A DNA stretch of 58,618 bases from the NCBI GenBank assembly GCA_027071315.1, contig JALSUP010000140.1, positions 1 to 58,618 of the forward strand, given 5' to 3'. Position 1 is the first letter of the stretch. Every line of letters begins with the position of its first letter. The notes below the pieces were generated by a model. The model made no database searches, had not been told where the DNA came from, and saw nothing but the letters and a program-made list of their open reading frames with translations. A program made the position numbers and the translations under genes. The stretch comes from Sulfurovum sp. GTDB lineage: Bacteria; Campylobacterota; Campylobacteria; Campylobacterales; Sulfurovaceae. This document shows, in pieces, positions 1-8,404 of this stretch.

Positions 1-281
1 ATGGAAGAATTTTTTCTATTGATTTTATAGAATTTCTCTCAAATGAATGAAGGCATCATTTGAGGAATAATGACTTTAGGTTCTGATTTTGGAATTGGGA
101 GGGTATTTTTAGAGGTGCCCTTAAGTACGAATCTTCTTCCTAAGACCATACAAAATATATAAAATTATAAGGTTTAATGGAAAATTTGGGGATCTGATTT
201 ATTCAATCCTCGATGACTTGTTTTCCCTATGGTCCAAGATGTTTTGCTTGATAGATAGTTAATTAGCACGTTTATATTTTT

Positions 282-307
282 GTCGGGGTGAGGGCACCCC
301 GACCTAC
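282..307 (-). repeat. REP-like hairpin A (GTAG + 9-bp stem)
   Basis: On the minus strand the element reads GTAG, then GTCGGGGTG, a 4-nt loop (CCCT), and CACCCCGAC. The 26 bases are identical to the copy at 21873-21898. A 5' GTAG next to a short palindrome is the known hallmark of REP sequences mobilised by REP-associated tyrosine transposases (RAYTs); no such gene is in the window. Confidence 0.8.
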
Positions 308-335
308 GCGAGGCTAGTACATTTGAAGAGTTGGT

Positions 336-341
336 TATAAT
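336..341 (+). promoter_or_regulatory. -10 box of fetB, leaderless arrangement
   Basis: A perfect TATAAT ends 5 nt before the fetB ATG at 347 and no purine-rich ribosome site lies between. With normal -10 to +1 spacing the transcript would begin at or just after the A of the ATG, so fetB is predicted to be leaderless. Confidence 0.6.
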
Positions 342-346
342 ATGAC

Positions 347-1060
347 ATGAATACATCTATTTACACTATTTCTCTCTTAGATCTGCTTTGGGTGATGATA
401 CCGGTCTCCATGGTGATCTACCTCTATATACGCTGGACGCAGGACAGAAGTACACTCTTTTATGCCCTGGGACGAATGCTTATACAGCTCATACTTATTG
501 GCTATGTCCTTACTTATATTTTCGCTTCGGATTCTCCTTATTTGATTGTCCTCATCTTGTCTGTCATGTTGGTAGCGGCATCCATCATTGCCCTGCGGCC
601 GCTTCAAAAACAGCAGAAGCACATTTACCTGTACTCTTTCATTTCTATTGTCGTGGGTGGCATATTTACCCTGCTTATGGTCATTTTTGGTGTGTTGGAC
701 TTAAACCCCTGGTATGAAGCCCGTTTTCTTATTCCTTTAGCTGGGATGATCTTTGCCAACTCTATGAATGCGGTGAGTATTTCGGCTGAGAGATTTGAAA
801 ATGAGAGCCAAAGAGGGTCTGATTATATAGAAGCAAGAGCAACATCGTATAAAGCGGCACTCATCCCCATTATCAACTCACTCTTTGCAGTTGGGCTTGT
901 TTCCTTGCCGGGAATGATGACAGGGCAGATACTCTCCGGGATTGATCCGCTCATTGCCGTACGTTACCAGATGATGGTCATGCTGATGATACTGGGTTCC
1001 GCAGGTATCTCGGTGGCGATCTATCTGATTTTGATGAAAAGAGAGGAGAAAAAAGTATGA
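347..1060 (+). CDS. fetB: FetB/YbbM-type ABC transporter permease (UPF0014)
   Basis: A 237-residue polytopic membrane protein with about seven hydrophobic segments. The region after residue 40 (ALGRMLIQLILIGYVL) and the stretch ARFLIPLAGMIFANSMNAVS match the FetB/YbbM family; E. coli FetAB is linked to iron export. Length is normal. The family needs an ATPase (FetA), which is not adjacent downstream. The stop overlaps the start of the next small gene by ATGA, implying coupled translation. The start has no Shine-Dalgarno and sits 5 nt after a TATAAT box. Iron as the substrate is inference from the family. Confidence 0.85.
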   Translation: MNTSIYTISLLDLLWVMIPVSMVIYLYIRWTQDRSTLFYALGRMLIQLILIGYVLTYIFASDSPYLIVLILSVMLVAASIIALRPLQKQQKHIYLYSFISIVVGGIFTLLMVIFGVLDLNPWYEARFLIPLAGMIFANSMNAVSISAERFENESQRGSDYIEARATSYKAALIPIINSLFAVGLVSLPGMMTGQILSGIDPLIAVRYQMMVMLMILGSAGISVAIYLILMKREEKKV

Positions 1061-1311
1061 AATTTTTAATGAAAGTATGTCTGTTGCTACCATTGCTGCT
1101 AAGTGCCGAAGCCAATAATTGCTGGAAGATCAAAAGTGCCGACACCAAAGCACTCTGTGAGAGTAAGTTTGAAGGTAAAAAGAACTGCTGGCTCATTAAA
1201 GAAGCCGACATGAAAGCCTACTGCGAAGCAACGGCTTATGGTAAAAATGCCTGTTGGAAAATTAAAAATGCTGATTATAAAGAGATGTGCATTGCAGAAG
1301 CGGGTAATTAA
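1057..1311 (+). CDS. Small secreted protein of three 22-residue Cys/Trp repeats
   Basis: An 84-residue protein with a signal peptide (residues 1-19, probable cleavage after SAEA), followed by three tandem repeats of about 22 residues. Cysteines fall at 22, 34, 44, 56, 66 and 78, so spacing alternates strictly 12 and 10. Each unit follows C-W-x-I-K-x-A-D-x-K-x-x-C, with Trp at 23, 45 and 67. Six cysteines in an exported protein suggest three disulfides or metal/heme binding, but there is no CxxCH or CxxC motif. ATGA overlap with fetB places it in the same transcript. Function unknown; it may work with the transporter in the periplasm. Confidence 0.8.
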   Translation: MKFLMKVCLLLPLLLSAEANNCWKIKSADTKALCESKFEGKKNCWLIKEADMKAYCEATAYGKNACWKIKNADYKEMCIAEAGN

Positions 1312-1318
1312 AATAGTG

Positions 1319-1324
1319 TATAAT
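1319..1324 (+). promoter_or_regulatory. -10 box before the coiled-coil gene
   Basis: TATAAT just after the preceding stop codon. Transcription from here would start near 1331, giving a leader of about 22 nt that contains the AAGG at 1343-1346 used by the start at 1353. Confidence 0.45.
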
Positions 1325-1352
1325 ATTTTCTATGATACATCTAAGGTTTAAA

Positions 1353-2558
1353 ATGAAATCAACTTATCTCTTTATTTTACTACTCTCTTCTCTCTCTGCT
1401 GACTGGAAGTCCGATATGCTTGACAAAAGCAATCAGATCTATCACGATACCAAAGACAAGACCATTTTGCTTTACAAAGAAAATGTAGAGACCCATCCTC
1501 TCACTAAAGAGGAGCGTATGAACAAAGCCTGGGACAATGTTTATGATGACCTGGAAGAGGGTGCCAAGTATATAGACAAGTACAACAATGCACCGGAATC
1601 TACCTGGATAGGTACAGACAAAGAAGATGTCCAAAAAGACATTAACAAACTCTTTGAAACGGTCGTCAATGGGCTTATAGAAGATGATCTGCTCATATAT
1701 AAAACGAAGATGGCAAAACTCAAGAAGCAGATCTCTGAAAACAAGTCTGACATTCTGAAGTACCGTGAAAAAAAGGTAGGTGCACCGCAAAAAAGTGCCA
1801 TTTACACCACCAAATCAGGCTATGACTCTAAAATAGAAGAGACACAAAAAGAGAATGTCATTCTGGAAAATGAGATCCGTATGATCAAAGACAATTTAAA
1901 GAAGAATTTTGCCGACATCGGAGTCAACCTGACTCCTGAGCAGATAGATGTCTTGCTGACCCGTGTCGATGGTGATGACATTATACAGATCTCTCTGGTC
2001 ATGGAGACGCTCAAGCATGTGACCAATCAGATCTTACAATTGATGAAAGCGAGCAAAGAGGAGCTGACACAGGCGAAGAAGTACTATGGCATGCATCAGG
2101 TACTCCTGGAACTGGTGGTCTATATACAGCAAAAGTATATTGACAAATGCAACCATGTCTATATTCCGAAGATAGATAAAATCATAAGTGATTCAGCAGA
2201 GATGATGGGGAATACCAAAAGACTTAGAAATCAGGAAGAAGATAACCGTAGAAGAGCCATTTATAACAATAACCTCGATGCCCAGATGCTGACTTATAAA
2301 GCGGCGAAACTCTACAAAAATGACATCATTTCATCACGTAATAAAATGAGTCAAGCCCAAAAGATATCAAAAGCCAATTTGGCACTTTCTAAAAATACGT
2401 ATGCCACTGTCATGCTCTCTGCCGATCTTTTTGACCTCATTACCGAGAGTCAGAATATGTTTGAAGAAGTGAGTAAAATACAAGTACCCAACCTGGTACC
2501 TTTTGAAAATATACAAATGGAACAGAAGTATAAAGAGCTGACGGAGTCAATGAAGTAA
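1353..2558 (+). CDS. Periplasmic coiled-coil protein, unknown function
   Basis: A 401-residue protein. I chose the ATG at 1353 because AAGG lies 6 nt upstream and a clean signal peptide (MKSTYLFILLLSSLSA) begins there; an in-frame ATG at 1332 would add seven residues. The mature part is highly charged and helical, with a long coiled coil around residues 110-190 (KMAKLKKQISENKSDILKYR) and further heptad-like helices to the end; no enzymatic motif was recognised. It follows the Cys-repeat gene by 41 nt with its own -10 box. Likely a structural or scaffolding periplasmic protein; homology not recognised. Confidence 0.7.
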   Translation: MKSTYLFILLLSSLSADWKSDMLDKSNQIYHDTKDKTILLYKENVETHPLTKEERMNKAWDNVYDDLEEGAKYIDKYNNAPESTWIGTDKEDVQKDINKLFETVVNGLIEDDLLIYKTKMAKLKKQISENKSDILKYREKKVGAPQKSAIYTTKSGYDSKIEETQKENVILENEIRMIKDNLKKNFADIGVNLTPEQIDVLLTRVDGDDIIQISLVMETLKHVTNQILQLMKASKEELTQAKKYYGMHQVLLELVVYIQQKYIDKCNHVYIPKIDKIISDSAEMMGNTKRLRNQEEDNRRRAIYNNNLDAQMLTYKAAKLYKNDIISSRNKMSQAQKISKANLALSKNTYATVMLSADLFDLITESQNMFEEVSKIQVPNLVPFENIQMEQKYKELTESMK

Positions 2559-2587
2559 AAAATCATTAATCATGTGGAGGTAAGGCA

Positions 2588-4199
2588 ATGAAGATAGAAG
2601 CTAACTATGTAGATATTTTAAACCGGGAGATCTTTCCTGCCCGTGTGTGTGTTGAAAACGGGAAGATCACTTCTATTGAAAGAGTTGAGAAGTCCTGCGA
2701 AACATACATTCTTCCGGGTTTCATCGATGCGCATATTCACATAGAAAGCTCCATGCTCCCACCCAGTGAGTTTGCACGTCTGGCAGTGTGCCACGGTACG
2801 GTCGCCACCGTTTCTGACCCGCATGAAATTGCCAATGTTCTTGGTGTTCCGGGTGTGCAGTACATGCTTGAGAATGTGAAAAAAACACCTTTCAAATTTT
2901 ACTTTGGCGCCTCTCCCTGTGTACCGGCGACACCTTTTGAAACCTCCGGAGCGGTGTTAGGGCCGGATGAGGTGGAAACCCTTCTAAAGATGCCGGAGAT
3001 CAAGTATCTCTCCGAAGTGATGAACTTTCCCGGAGTCATTCATGATGACCCTGACATGCTCGCCAAAATAGCCAGAGCAAAAACTCTGCATAAACCTGTA
3101 GACGGACATTCACCGGGACTGAGAGGGGAGGACCTTGAAAAGTACATTGAGGCAGGGATCTCTACAGACCATGAAGCCTTTACTTATGAAGAGGGAAAAG
3201 AGAAAATAGAGAAAGGGATGAAGATACAGATAAGGGAAGGCTCGGCAGCAAAGAATTTTGAAGCCCTCTGGCCACTCATTGACGCATACCCGGAGATGCT
3301 GATGTTCTGCTCGGATGACCGACACCCCCAATGATCTTGCGTCTGTACACATTAACGGGCATGTTACACGTGCGCTTGCCAAAGGCTGCGACCTTTTCAA
3401 TGTACTCCAGATCGCCTGTATGAACCCGATAGCACACTATGACCTGGAGGTCGGTACGCTGAAGCTGAATGATCCTGCCGACTTCATAGAAGTGAAAGAC
3501 TTGAAGGATTTTGAGATCATCCGAACAGTTATAGCGGGTCAAGTGGTCGCAGAAGATAAAAAACCCTTGATAGACTCCGTTAAAGTCGATACGCCCAATG
3601 TCTTTCATACAGGGTTAAAACAGGCAGAGGATTTTTCACTGCTGCGAGCCAAAGAGACAGAAGTGATTCACGCTATTGACCATTCGCTGATCACCGAAGA
3701 GGAGATCATCGATCTCACTTCCGGAAAAAGTGAGGATATCCTGAAGATCACTGTGGTGAACCGCTATGCCGATGTCCCGCCCGCTGTGGCATATGTGCAC
3801 GGCTTCGGGCTGAAAGAGGGAGCCATCGCCTCCAGTGTGGCACACGATTCGCACAATATCATTGCGGTCGGATGCAGTGATGCCCTTGTGGCCAAAGCGG
3901 TCAATACGATCATTGAAAAGAGGGGAGGTATCTGTGCAGTAACGGATGGGAAAGTTGAGGTGCTTGAACTTCCCATCGCGGGTCTGATGAGTGATGCCGA
4001 CGGTTTTGATGTGGCAGAGCGTTATGCCAGACTCGATACCCTGGTGAAAGAGCATTTTGGTTCAGAGTTAAGCGCTCCTTTCATGACACTCTCGTTCATG
4101 GCACTGCTTGTCATCCCTGAACTCAAACTGAGTGACAAGGGACTTTTCGACGGCAGAAGTTTCCACTTTATCGATAATACCGGTTATTGTCAAAAGTGA
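2588..4199 (+). pseudogene. ade: Adenine deaminase, +1 frameshift in a C5 run
   Basis: Two consecutive reading frames together encode one adenine deaminase (amidohydrolase superfamily; adenine to hypoxanthine plus ammonia). The first frame, 2588-3334, carries the metal-binding DAHIHIESS (His49, His51) and SDPHE, and stops right after SDDRHP (residues 242-247). The second frame, about 3315-4199, continues with [12 protein letters not shown] and the normal C-terminal half ending in a LPIAGLMSDADG-type region. One base too many in the CCCCC run at 3325-3329 explains it: with four Cs the frame reads DDRHPNDLAS and gives about 536 residues, close to family length. A GGAGG site lies 7 nt before the start. 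It is either a genuine inactivating indel or a homopolymer sequencing error. Confidence 0.85.
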
Positions 4200-4337
4200 T
4201 GCTACACTTGTAACAATTGCTAACCTAAAAGAGACATGGGTACTGACTCATATTTATTAATATATCACTTTGGCAAAATTGCTGATTTAGATAAGTTCAG
4301 TTAAATAGATGTACAATAAATGTATGAGGAGTTTATG

Positions 4338-4439
4338 ATGAATAATAGTATATTTAACAGTTTGGGCAAAATTGTTGAATCAAAAATTCTAAAAGGTTCC
4401 CTGTTGGGAAATCAGACAGGTACTTTTGATACGCTATGA
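4338..4439 (+). CDS. 33-residue upstream ORF overlapping the porin start
   Basis: A short frame with an excellent Shine-Dalgarno (GAGGAG, 4326-4331, 6 nt from this ATG; another ATG lies one codon upstream). It encodes MNNSIFNSLGKIVESKILKG followed by SLLGNQTGTFDTL. Its TGA overlaps the porin ATG as ATGA. The porin has no ribosome site of its own, so translation is probably coupled and this may be a leader peptide or a small protein in its own right. A related string (TTTGGCAAAATTGCTGA) occurs upstream at about 4269. Function unknown. Confidence 0.55.
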   Translation: MNNSIFNSLGKIVESKILKGSLLGNQTGTFDTL

Positions 4440-5810
4440 AACAACTATGGATGATCAGTTTCCTTTTCACAGGATCAGTGCTTCTGTCAGCAGGTGATAC
4501 ATTTTCTGCAATTTTTGAAGATATGACCTATAAAGGTCACCTACGATCTTATGTGATGCAGCGAAGCTATGATGAATTAGTTGAAGATCCGAACGGTGAT
4601 TTTATCGTACAGAGTGAATCTGAAAAAGCTTCCAATGCCATTGGTGGATATGTTGGTTTTGAAACGGGTACTTTTTACCATTTGAGTATTGGGTCTACTT
4701 TTTACACCTCTCAACCTGTTTTTCATAATCCGGCAGTTGAGGGAGGGCTTCAGTTACTTGGAAATGATCAAAAAGGTTATGCTGTCTTAGGTGAAGCATT
4801 TGTAAAATGGGAATATGATAAAACATTACTCAAAGTCGGTAGACAATTATTGAGTGAATATCGTTTTCTGTCCGATAATGACATTCGAATGACACCCTAT
4901 ACGTATGAAGCCGCTATTTTAGAAAATAGAGATTATAAAAATACCGTACTGCGTGTGGCAGCTGTATCAGGTGTTAAAACTTTGGTCTCTACTGACTATA
5001 TTGACTTTGTGAATGCTTCAAAAGATATTCTCAGAGAACAGACCATCGATAGAAATCCCATACGGGGTGCGTATGATCCTGCTGATTATGACACAGAAGG
5101 AAACTATAATAGGAGCGGAAAATAATCTCTATCTGGCTTCCGTTGTTTACAGGAATAAAAATGTCACACTTGAATTTTGGAATTATTTTGTTCCTGATTT
5201 TGTAAATTTTATGTACGTTACCGGTTCATATGCTTTTGATACAGGGAGTTTGAACCATACTCTGGAAGTACAGTTGCTCAAACAGGATGACGCAGGAGTA
5301 CATGTTGCAGGGAGTATCGATACCTATAACTACGGTGTAAAATTGACAACAGTTTATAATTCATTTACATTTACTTACGCTTTTAATCAGACAAAATATG
5401 ATGAAAATTCTTTAGACGGTGGTACCATTATCGATATGTGGGGTGCCAATCAAATCTATAATGCTCTTATGTATAATGGTTCTGATCAGGGAGGTACAGT
5501 GAGTAATGTTGTCTCTGTCAAATATGATCTTTCATCCTACAATTTGAGTCTATTGGTCAATGCCGGTAAATTTGACCTGCCAAATAAACTGACAGATATT
5601 TTTGCCGATCAGGATAACTGTGAATACGATCTCATAGCCAAATATACACCAACGTGGAATAAACATTTACAGTTTAAAGTAGAAACAGCCTATATCGATT
5701 TTGATACAAACTATGATTTCAGAGCCTATGAAGACCTGCACGGATTTAATTTTTTACATGCCTATGATGATATTATAGATGCAAGGTTTGTGATCAATTA
5801 TAATTTTTAG
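4436..5810 (+). pseudogene. OprD-like outer-membrane porin, +1 frameshift
   Basis: Two overlapping frames make one barrel protein. The first, 4436-5125, has a signal peptide (MKQLWMISFLFTGSVLLSAG) and the typical KVGRQLLSEYRFLSDNDIRM segment of campylobacterial OprD-family porins. The second frame, used from about 5117 to 5810, begins with ENNLYLASVVYR and ends in the aromatic terminus ARFVINYNF expected of a barrel. One extra base in the GGAAAA stretch at 5117-5122 accounts for the break; corrected length is about 457 residues. OprD porins pass small solutes across the outer membrane; the substrate cannot be told. It is the second +1 indel within 2 kb, which raises the chance of sequence error. 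Confidence 0.8.
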
Positions 5811-5842
5811 TCCATAAGGAAATATACTTTCTTTGCATCTCT

Positions 5843-6240
5843 TTATAAATTCATCATCACGGCAACCGTAAAAAGACTGCCTGCAAGTGTCATGAAAAGC
5901 AGTTGGACGGCCAGTTTGGCGTCGCAGCCGTACTGTTTTGCCAGGACAACACTGAGCATGGCTGAGGGCATGGCAGCTTCGAGCAGGAGCACCTGAAGCT
6001 GCCAGGCTTCCAGAGAGAGGAGTGTTGCGGGAAAATAGACCAGAAGCGGTGAGAGTATGAGTTTGATCATCACTGCGGCAACGGCAACTTTGACAAGATT
6101 ACGAAGTGAAGAGAAGTTGAGAAGTACCCCGACTGTGAGGGCCACCAGAAAAGTGTTGGCTTTGGCAATTAAGGAGACCCAAAATAAGAATGGAAATGAG
6201 TGTATGCAGATAAGTCTCCATAGGGTATGTACTTTACCCT
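5843..6240 (-). pseudogene. 3' remnant of an auxin efflux carrier (AEC) permease
   Basis: On the minus strand an open frame with no ATG encodes only the C-terminal third of an AEC-family permease: SLIAKANTFLVALTVGVLL, then KLILSPLLVYF and EAAMPSAMLSVVLAKQYG, ending in a final membrane helix. Family members are about 300 residues; here about 120 recognisable residues remain and the frame runs straight into the 3' end of the exonuclease gene. A GTG at 6145 could start a 100-residue product but no ribosome site supports it. Best read as a gene whose 5' part was deleted. Confidence 0.7.
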
Positions 6241-6971
6241 AAAAAGTAATCAAGGGTAAAAGTCATGTCTTCATCGAGGTCGAGGTTCTTTCTCATCCAT
6301 TTGAGGTAGCCCATGTCTTCGCTGGCGATCTCTTCGATCTCTCTTCCTTTGTATTTTCCAAATTTGAAGGTTTTCATCATGACCGGTGTCTCTGTGAGTT
6401 CAGCCATTTTCTGCATAGGGTTGACACCGGGGAACTGCTCCTGTGTAAGCTGTACAAGTTTGGAAAGCAGGAGTTTCATGACCAGTACATCACCAATGGC
6501 ATCGTGGGCTTTAATGGTGATGCCCTGTTTTGCTGCTTCTGCCTGCTCTGTTTTGTAGAGTCCGAGGCTGTAGCGTAAGTACTGCAGTCTGTGGTAAGGG
6601 CTGTTTGGGAGTAAATGCTTTGCACAGCGTACAGTGTCTATGAGTGTATAGTGGTTTTCAAAACCCTCTTTTTTGAGCATGCCCAGGTCAAAGTTAATAT
6701 TGTGTGCAATGAGGTAGTTCTCTTTTTTGTTGAGCTCCTGCACTTTTTTGGCAAACTGTGTTTCGTTGAACGGTATTTGATTTTCAATGACATCGGGTGT
6801 AATATTATGGACTTCCATCGCTTCTATTTTAATGGGAAGAGGAGCAAGACAGAGTTCATCGAAGACTTCTATATTGTCTTTTGAATGCACGATCATCGCA
6901 CCGACCTGTATGATGCGGTCTTCATCCTGATTTCCCGTTGTTTCTGTGTCAAATAGTACATATACAGCCAT
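6234..6971 (-). CDS. DnaQ-like 3'-5' exonuclease (DEDDh family)
   Basis: A 245-residue exonuclease. The N-terminal domain has the DEDDh residues: Asp8 and Glu10 (DTETTG), Asp95 (HNINFD), His156 and Asp161 (HDAIGD). After residue 200 comes a small C-terminal domain (FKFGKYKGREIEEIASED, then YLKWM), which resembles the extra domain of exonuclease X-type proteins. It probably trims 3' ends of DNA in repair or proofreading; it is not clearly the polymerase III epsilon subunit. AAAGGA lies 6 nt before the start. Confidence 0.85.
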   Translation of the reverse strand: MAVYVLFDTETTGNQDEDRIIQVGAMIVHSKDNIEVFDELCLAPLPIKIEAMEVHNITPDVIENQIPFNETQFAKKVQELNKKENYLIAHNINFDLGMLKKEGFENHYTLIDTVRCAKHLLPNSPYHRLQYLRYSLGLYKTEQAEAAKQGITIKAHDAIGDVLVMKLLLSKLVQLTQEQFPGVNPMQKMAELTETPVMMKTFKFGKYKGREIEEIASEDMGYLKWMRKNLDLDEDMTFTLDYFLG

Positions 6972-7055
6972 TTATTATCCTTTAGGTGCCCTTGATTTTA
7001 TCTGCTGAATCATACCTTATTTCACATAACAACCCCAACTCTCAATCACAAATGG

Positions 7056-7061
7056 TATAAT
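7056..7061 (+). promoter_or_regulatory. -10 box of the NifU-like operon
   Basis: TGGTATAATT upstream of the five-gene operon beginning at 7090. No -35 consensus is visible, as is usual for campylobacterial housekeeping promoters. Confidence 0.55.
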
Positions 7062-7089
7062 TATCGAAATTATAACAATGGAGCCGAAT

Positions 7090-7566
7090 ATGTCAATGGA
7101 TGCACAGCTGATCGAACATATGATGAACCCGAAAAATTACGGCAGTCTTGAGAACCCTGATGCAGAGGGGATAGGAAAAAATCCGGAGAACGGAGAGAAA
7201 GTCGCTATCTACATTGCGGTAGGTAAAGATGAAGAGAAACCCTACATTGATGATATACGCTTTCAGGCTATCGGGTGTACAACGACCGTGGTCGCCGGTT
7301 CGATGCTGACAGAAGAGGCCAAAGGGCTGAACCTGACAGGCGTGCAGAACCTTGTCGAAGCTACCATGAATCTACTCGACAGACTCCCTCCCGAAGATGC
7401 CGCCTGTTCCGAAATGGTTGCTTTGGCCATCAAAGCAGCGGTAGACACGTATGAAAAACGTCTGGCTGAGAAAGACTATCCGACGATCACGTATCAGGTG
7501 GTCAACTCATGCGTCGTCAAAGAACCCCACGCAGAAGAAGAAAAACAGTATGAAGAAGGAAAATAA
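7090..7566 (+). CDS. Divergent IscU/NifU-type Fe-S scaffold lacking the first Cys
   Basis: A 158-residue protein of the NifU N-terminal (IscU) fold: MMNPKNYGSLENPDAEG at the start, AIGCTTTVVAGSMLTEEAKG in the middle and AACSEMVALAIKAA near the end. Two of the three scaffold cysteines are present (Cys63, Cys106), but the first, normally in a GxPxCGD-like loop, is replaced in GKNPENGEK. A further Cys141 (NSCVVKEP) lies near the C-terminus. The start at 7090 is preferred over 7078 because GGAG (7080-7083) is then 6 nt upstream. It heads a tight operon with a ferritin-like protein, suggesting iron handling. Whether it still assembles clusters is open. Confidence 0.75.
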   Translation: MSMDAQLIEHMMNPKNYGSLENPDAEGIGKNPENGEKVAIYIAVGKDEEKPYIDDIRFQAIGCTTTVVAGSMLTEEAKGLNLTGVQNLVEATMNLLDRLPPEDAACSEMVALAIKAAVDTYEKRLAEKDYPTITYQVVNSCVVKEPHAEEEKQYEEGK

Positions 7567-7567
7567 T

Positions 7568-8404
7568 ATGAAGAACACCATGGTCAAAGCACACGAAGCC
7601 TGGCTCGCAACATCAATGGCTGCTTTTATGAGCGCACAGACAGAGAACAAACAGATACTTTTTGATTTTTCAAATATTCTTTTTCGTCATTTCAACTGGC
7701 TGGAGAATGCCCTTATTGAAGCAGACATTGCTTACAGTTATGACAGAGACGTCATTCCTGTAAAAGTCGATAAACTCTCCGATATGCTTGCCAACATCGT
7801 ACAACGATTTGATGAGATCGTTTCACTCCTGGATGTTAAAGAGGAGAATGCTTTAGATTACCGTATCAGTACGGACCTTGCCTATATGAAAGAGGTGCTT
7901 CAAAACATGGAAGACGAAACTGTGACTGCCTTTAGTTTAGAGCGGACTTTTCCGGGTGTTGAACTGACAGAAGAGGCGACAGATGCCCTGACACTCTTTT
8001 TGTTTGAAGAGACGTACAAAGAGTATGAACTCATACTGATTTACAACTATTTGAAAGCACACAGCAGTGATGCCTACCTGAACAGAATTTTCCAGATACT
8101 CATAGACGAGAGCCTTTTCCACTTTAAACGTTTTGGTGACATGGGTGCGCATATGGGTATACTGGGGGTTCCAAGAGTGGTCATGAAAGAGCTTTACCAG
8201 GTGGAAGATGTGGTGAAATTCCTTTATGACGGCATCGATGAAGAGCTGGCAGCCAAAGAGGAGTGTCGAAAACTCTCTGAAGCCGTAGCCAAAGACAGCC
8301 CGGAACTGGAAAAATTCTTCAACTTCATCAACCGTCAGGAGAACTACCACATTGCCCTGATGAAAGATGCCCTGAAACACTTTGAAAAGATCGCGAATGT
8401 CTAA
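7568..8404 (+). CDS. Ferritin-like helical-bundle protein
   Basis: A 278-residue, almost entirely helical protein. Four long helices carry ferritin-like Glu/His pairs: HFNWLENALIEAD, FLFEETYKEYELILIYNYL, LIDESLFHFKRFGDMG and NRQENYHIALMKDAL. The start at 7568 follows AAGGA by 7 nt; longer in-frame starts back to 7451 run inside the upstream gene and are unlikely. The final codons overlap the start of psd by 8 nt. A di-iron or iron-storage/oxidase role is inferred from the helix motifs and the neighbouring Fe-S scaffold; no exact family was recognised. Confidence 0.65.
   Translation: MKNTMVKAHEAWLATSMAAFMSAQTENKQILFDFSNILFRHFNWLENALIEADIAYSYDRDVIPVKVDKLSDMLANIVQRFDEIVSLLDVKEENALDYRISTDLAYMKEVLQNMEDETVTAFSLERTFPGVELTEEATDALTLFLFEETYKEYELILIYNYLKAHSSDAYLNRIFQILIDESLFHFKRFGDMGAHMGILGVPRVVMKELYQVEDVVKFLYDGIDEELAAKEECRKLSEAVAKDSPELEKFFNFINRQENYHIALMKDALKHFEKIANV

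Larger units (their letters stand above)
1..346. other. Non-coding stretch before fetB
   Basis: No open frame here looks like a gene; the longest candidate merely reads through the REP hairpin at 282-307. The stretch holds that hairpin, a half-element at about 105-116 (AGAGGTGCCC) matching the right arm of the long hairpin at 38511-38566, and the fetB -10 box at 336-341. The usual ATPase partner of FetB is not in the window, so it may lie to the left or elsewhere. Confidence 0.6.

Noticed and set aside
174-356. 60-residue minus-strand ORF upstream of fetB
   Set aside because: It reads through the REP hairpin and has no ribosome site or protein-like composition.
4268-4282. Sigma-54-like TGGCA..TTGCT string
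   Set aside because: The GG and GC are only 7 nt apart; sigma-54 promoters need 10.
7451-7567. Longer in-frame N-terminus of the ferritin-like protein
   Set aside because: It lies entirely inside the NifU-like gene in another frame, and the start at 7568 has a good ribosome site.
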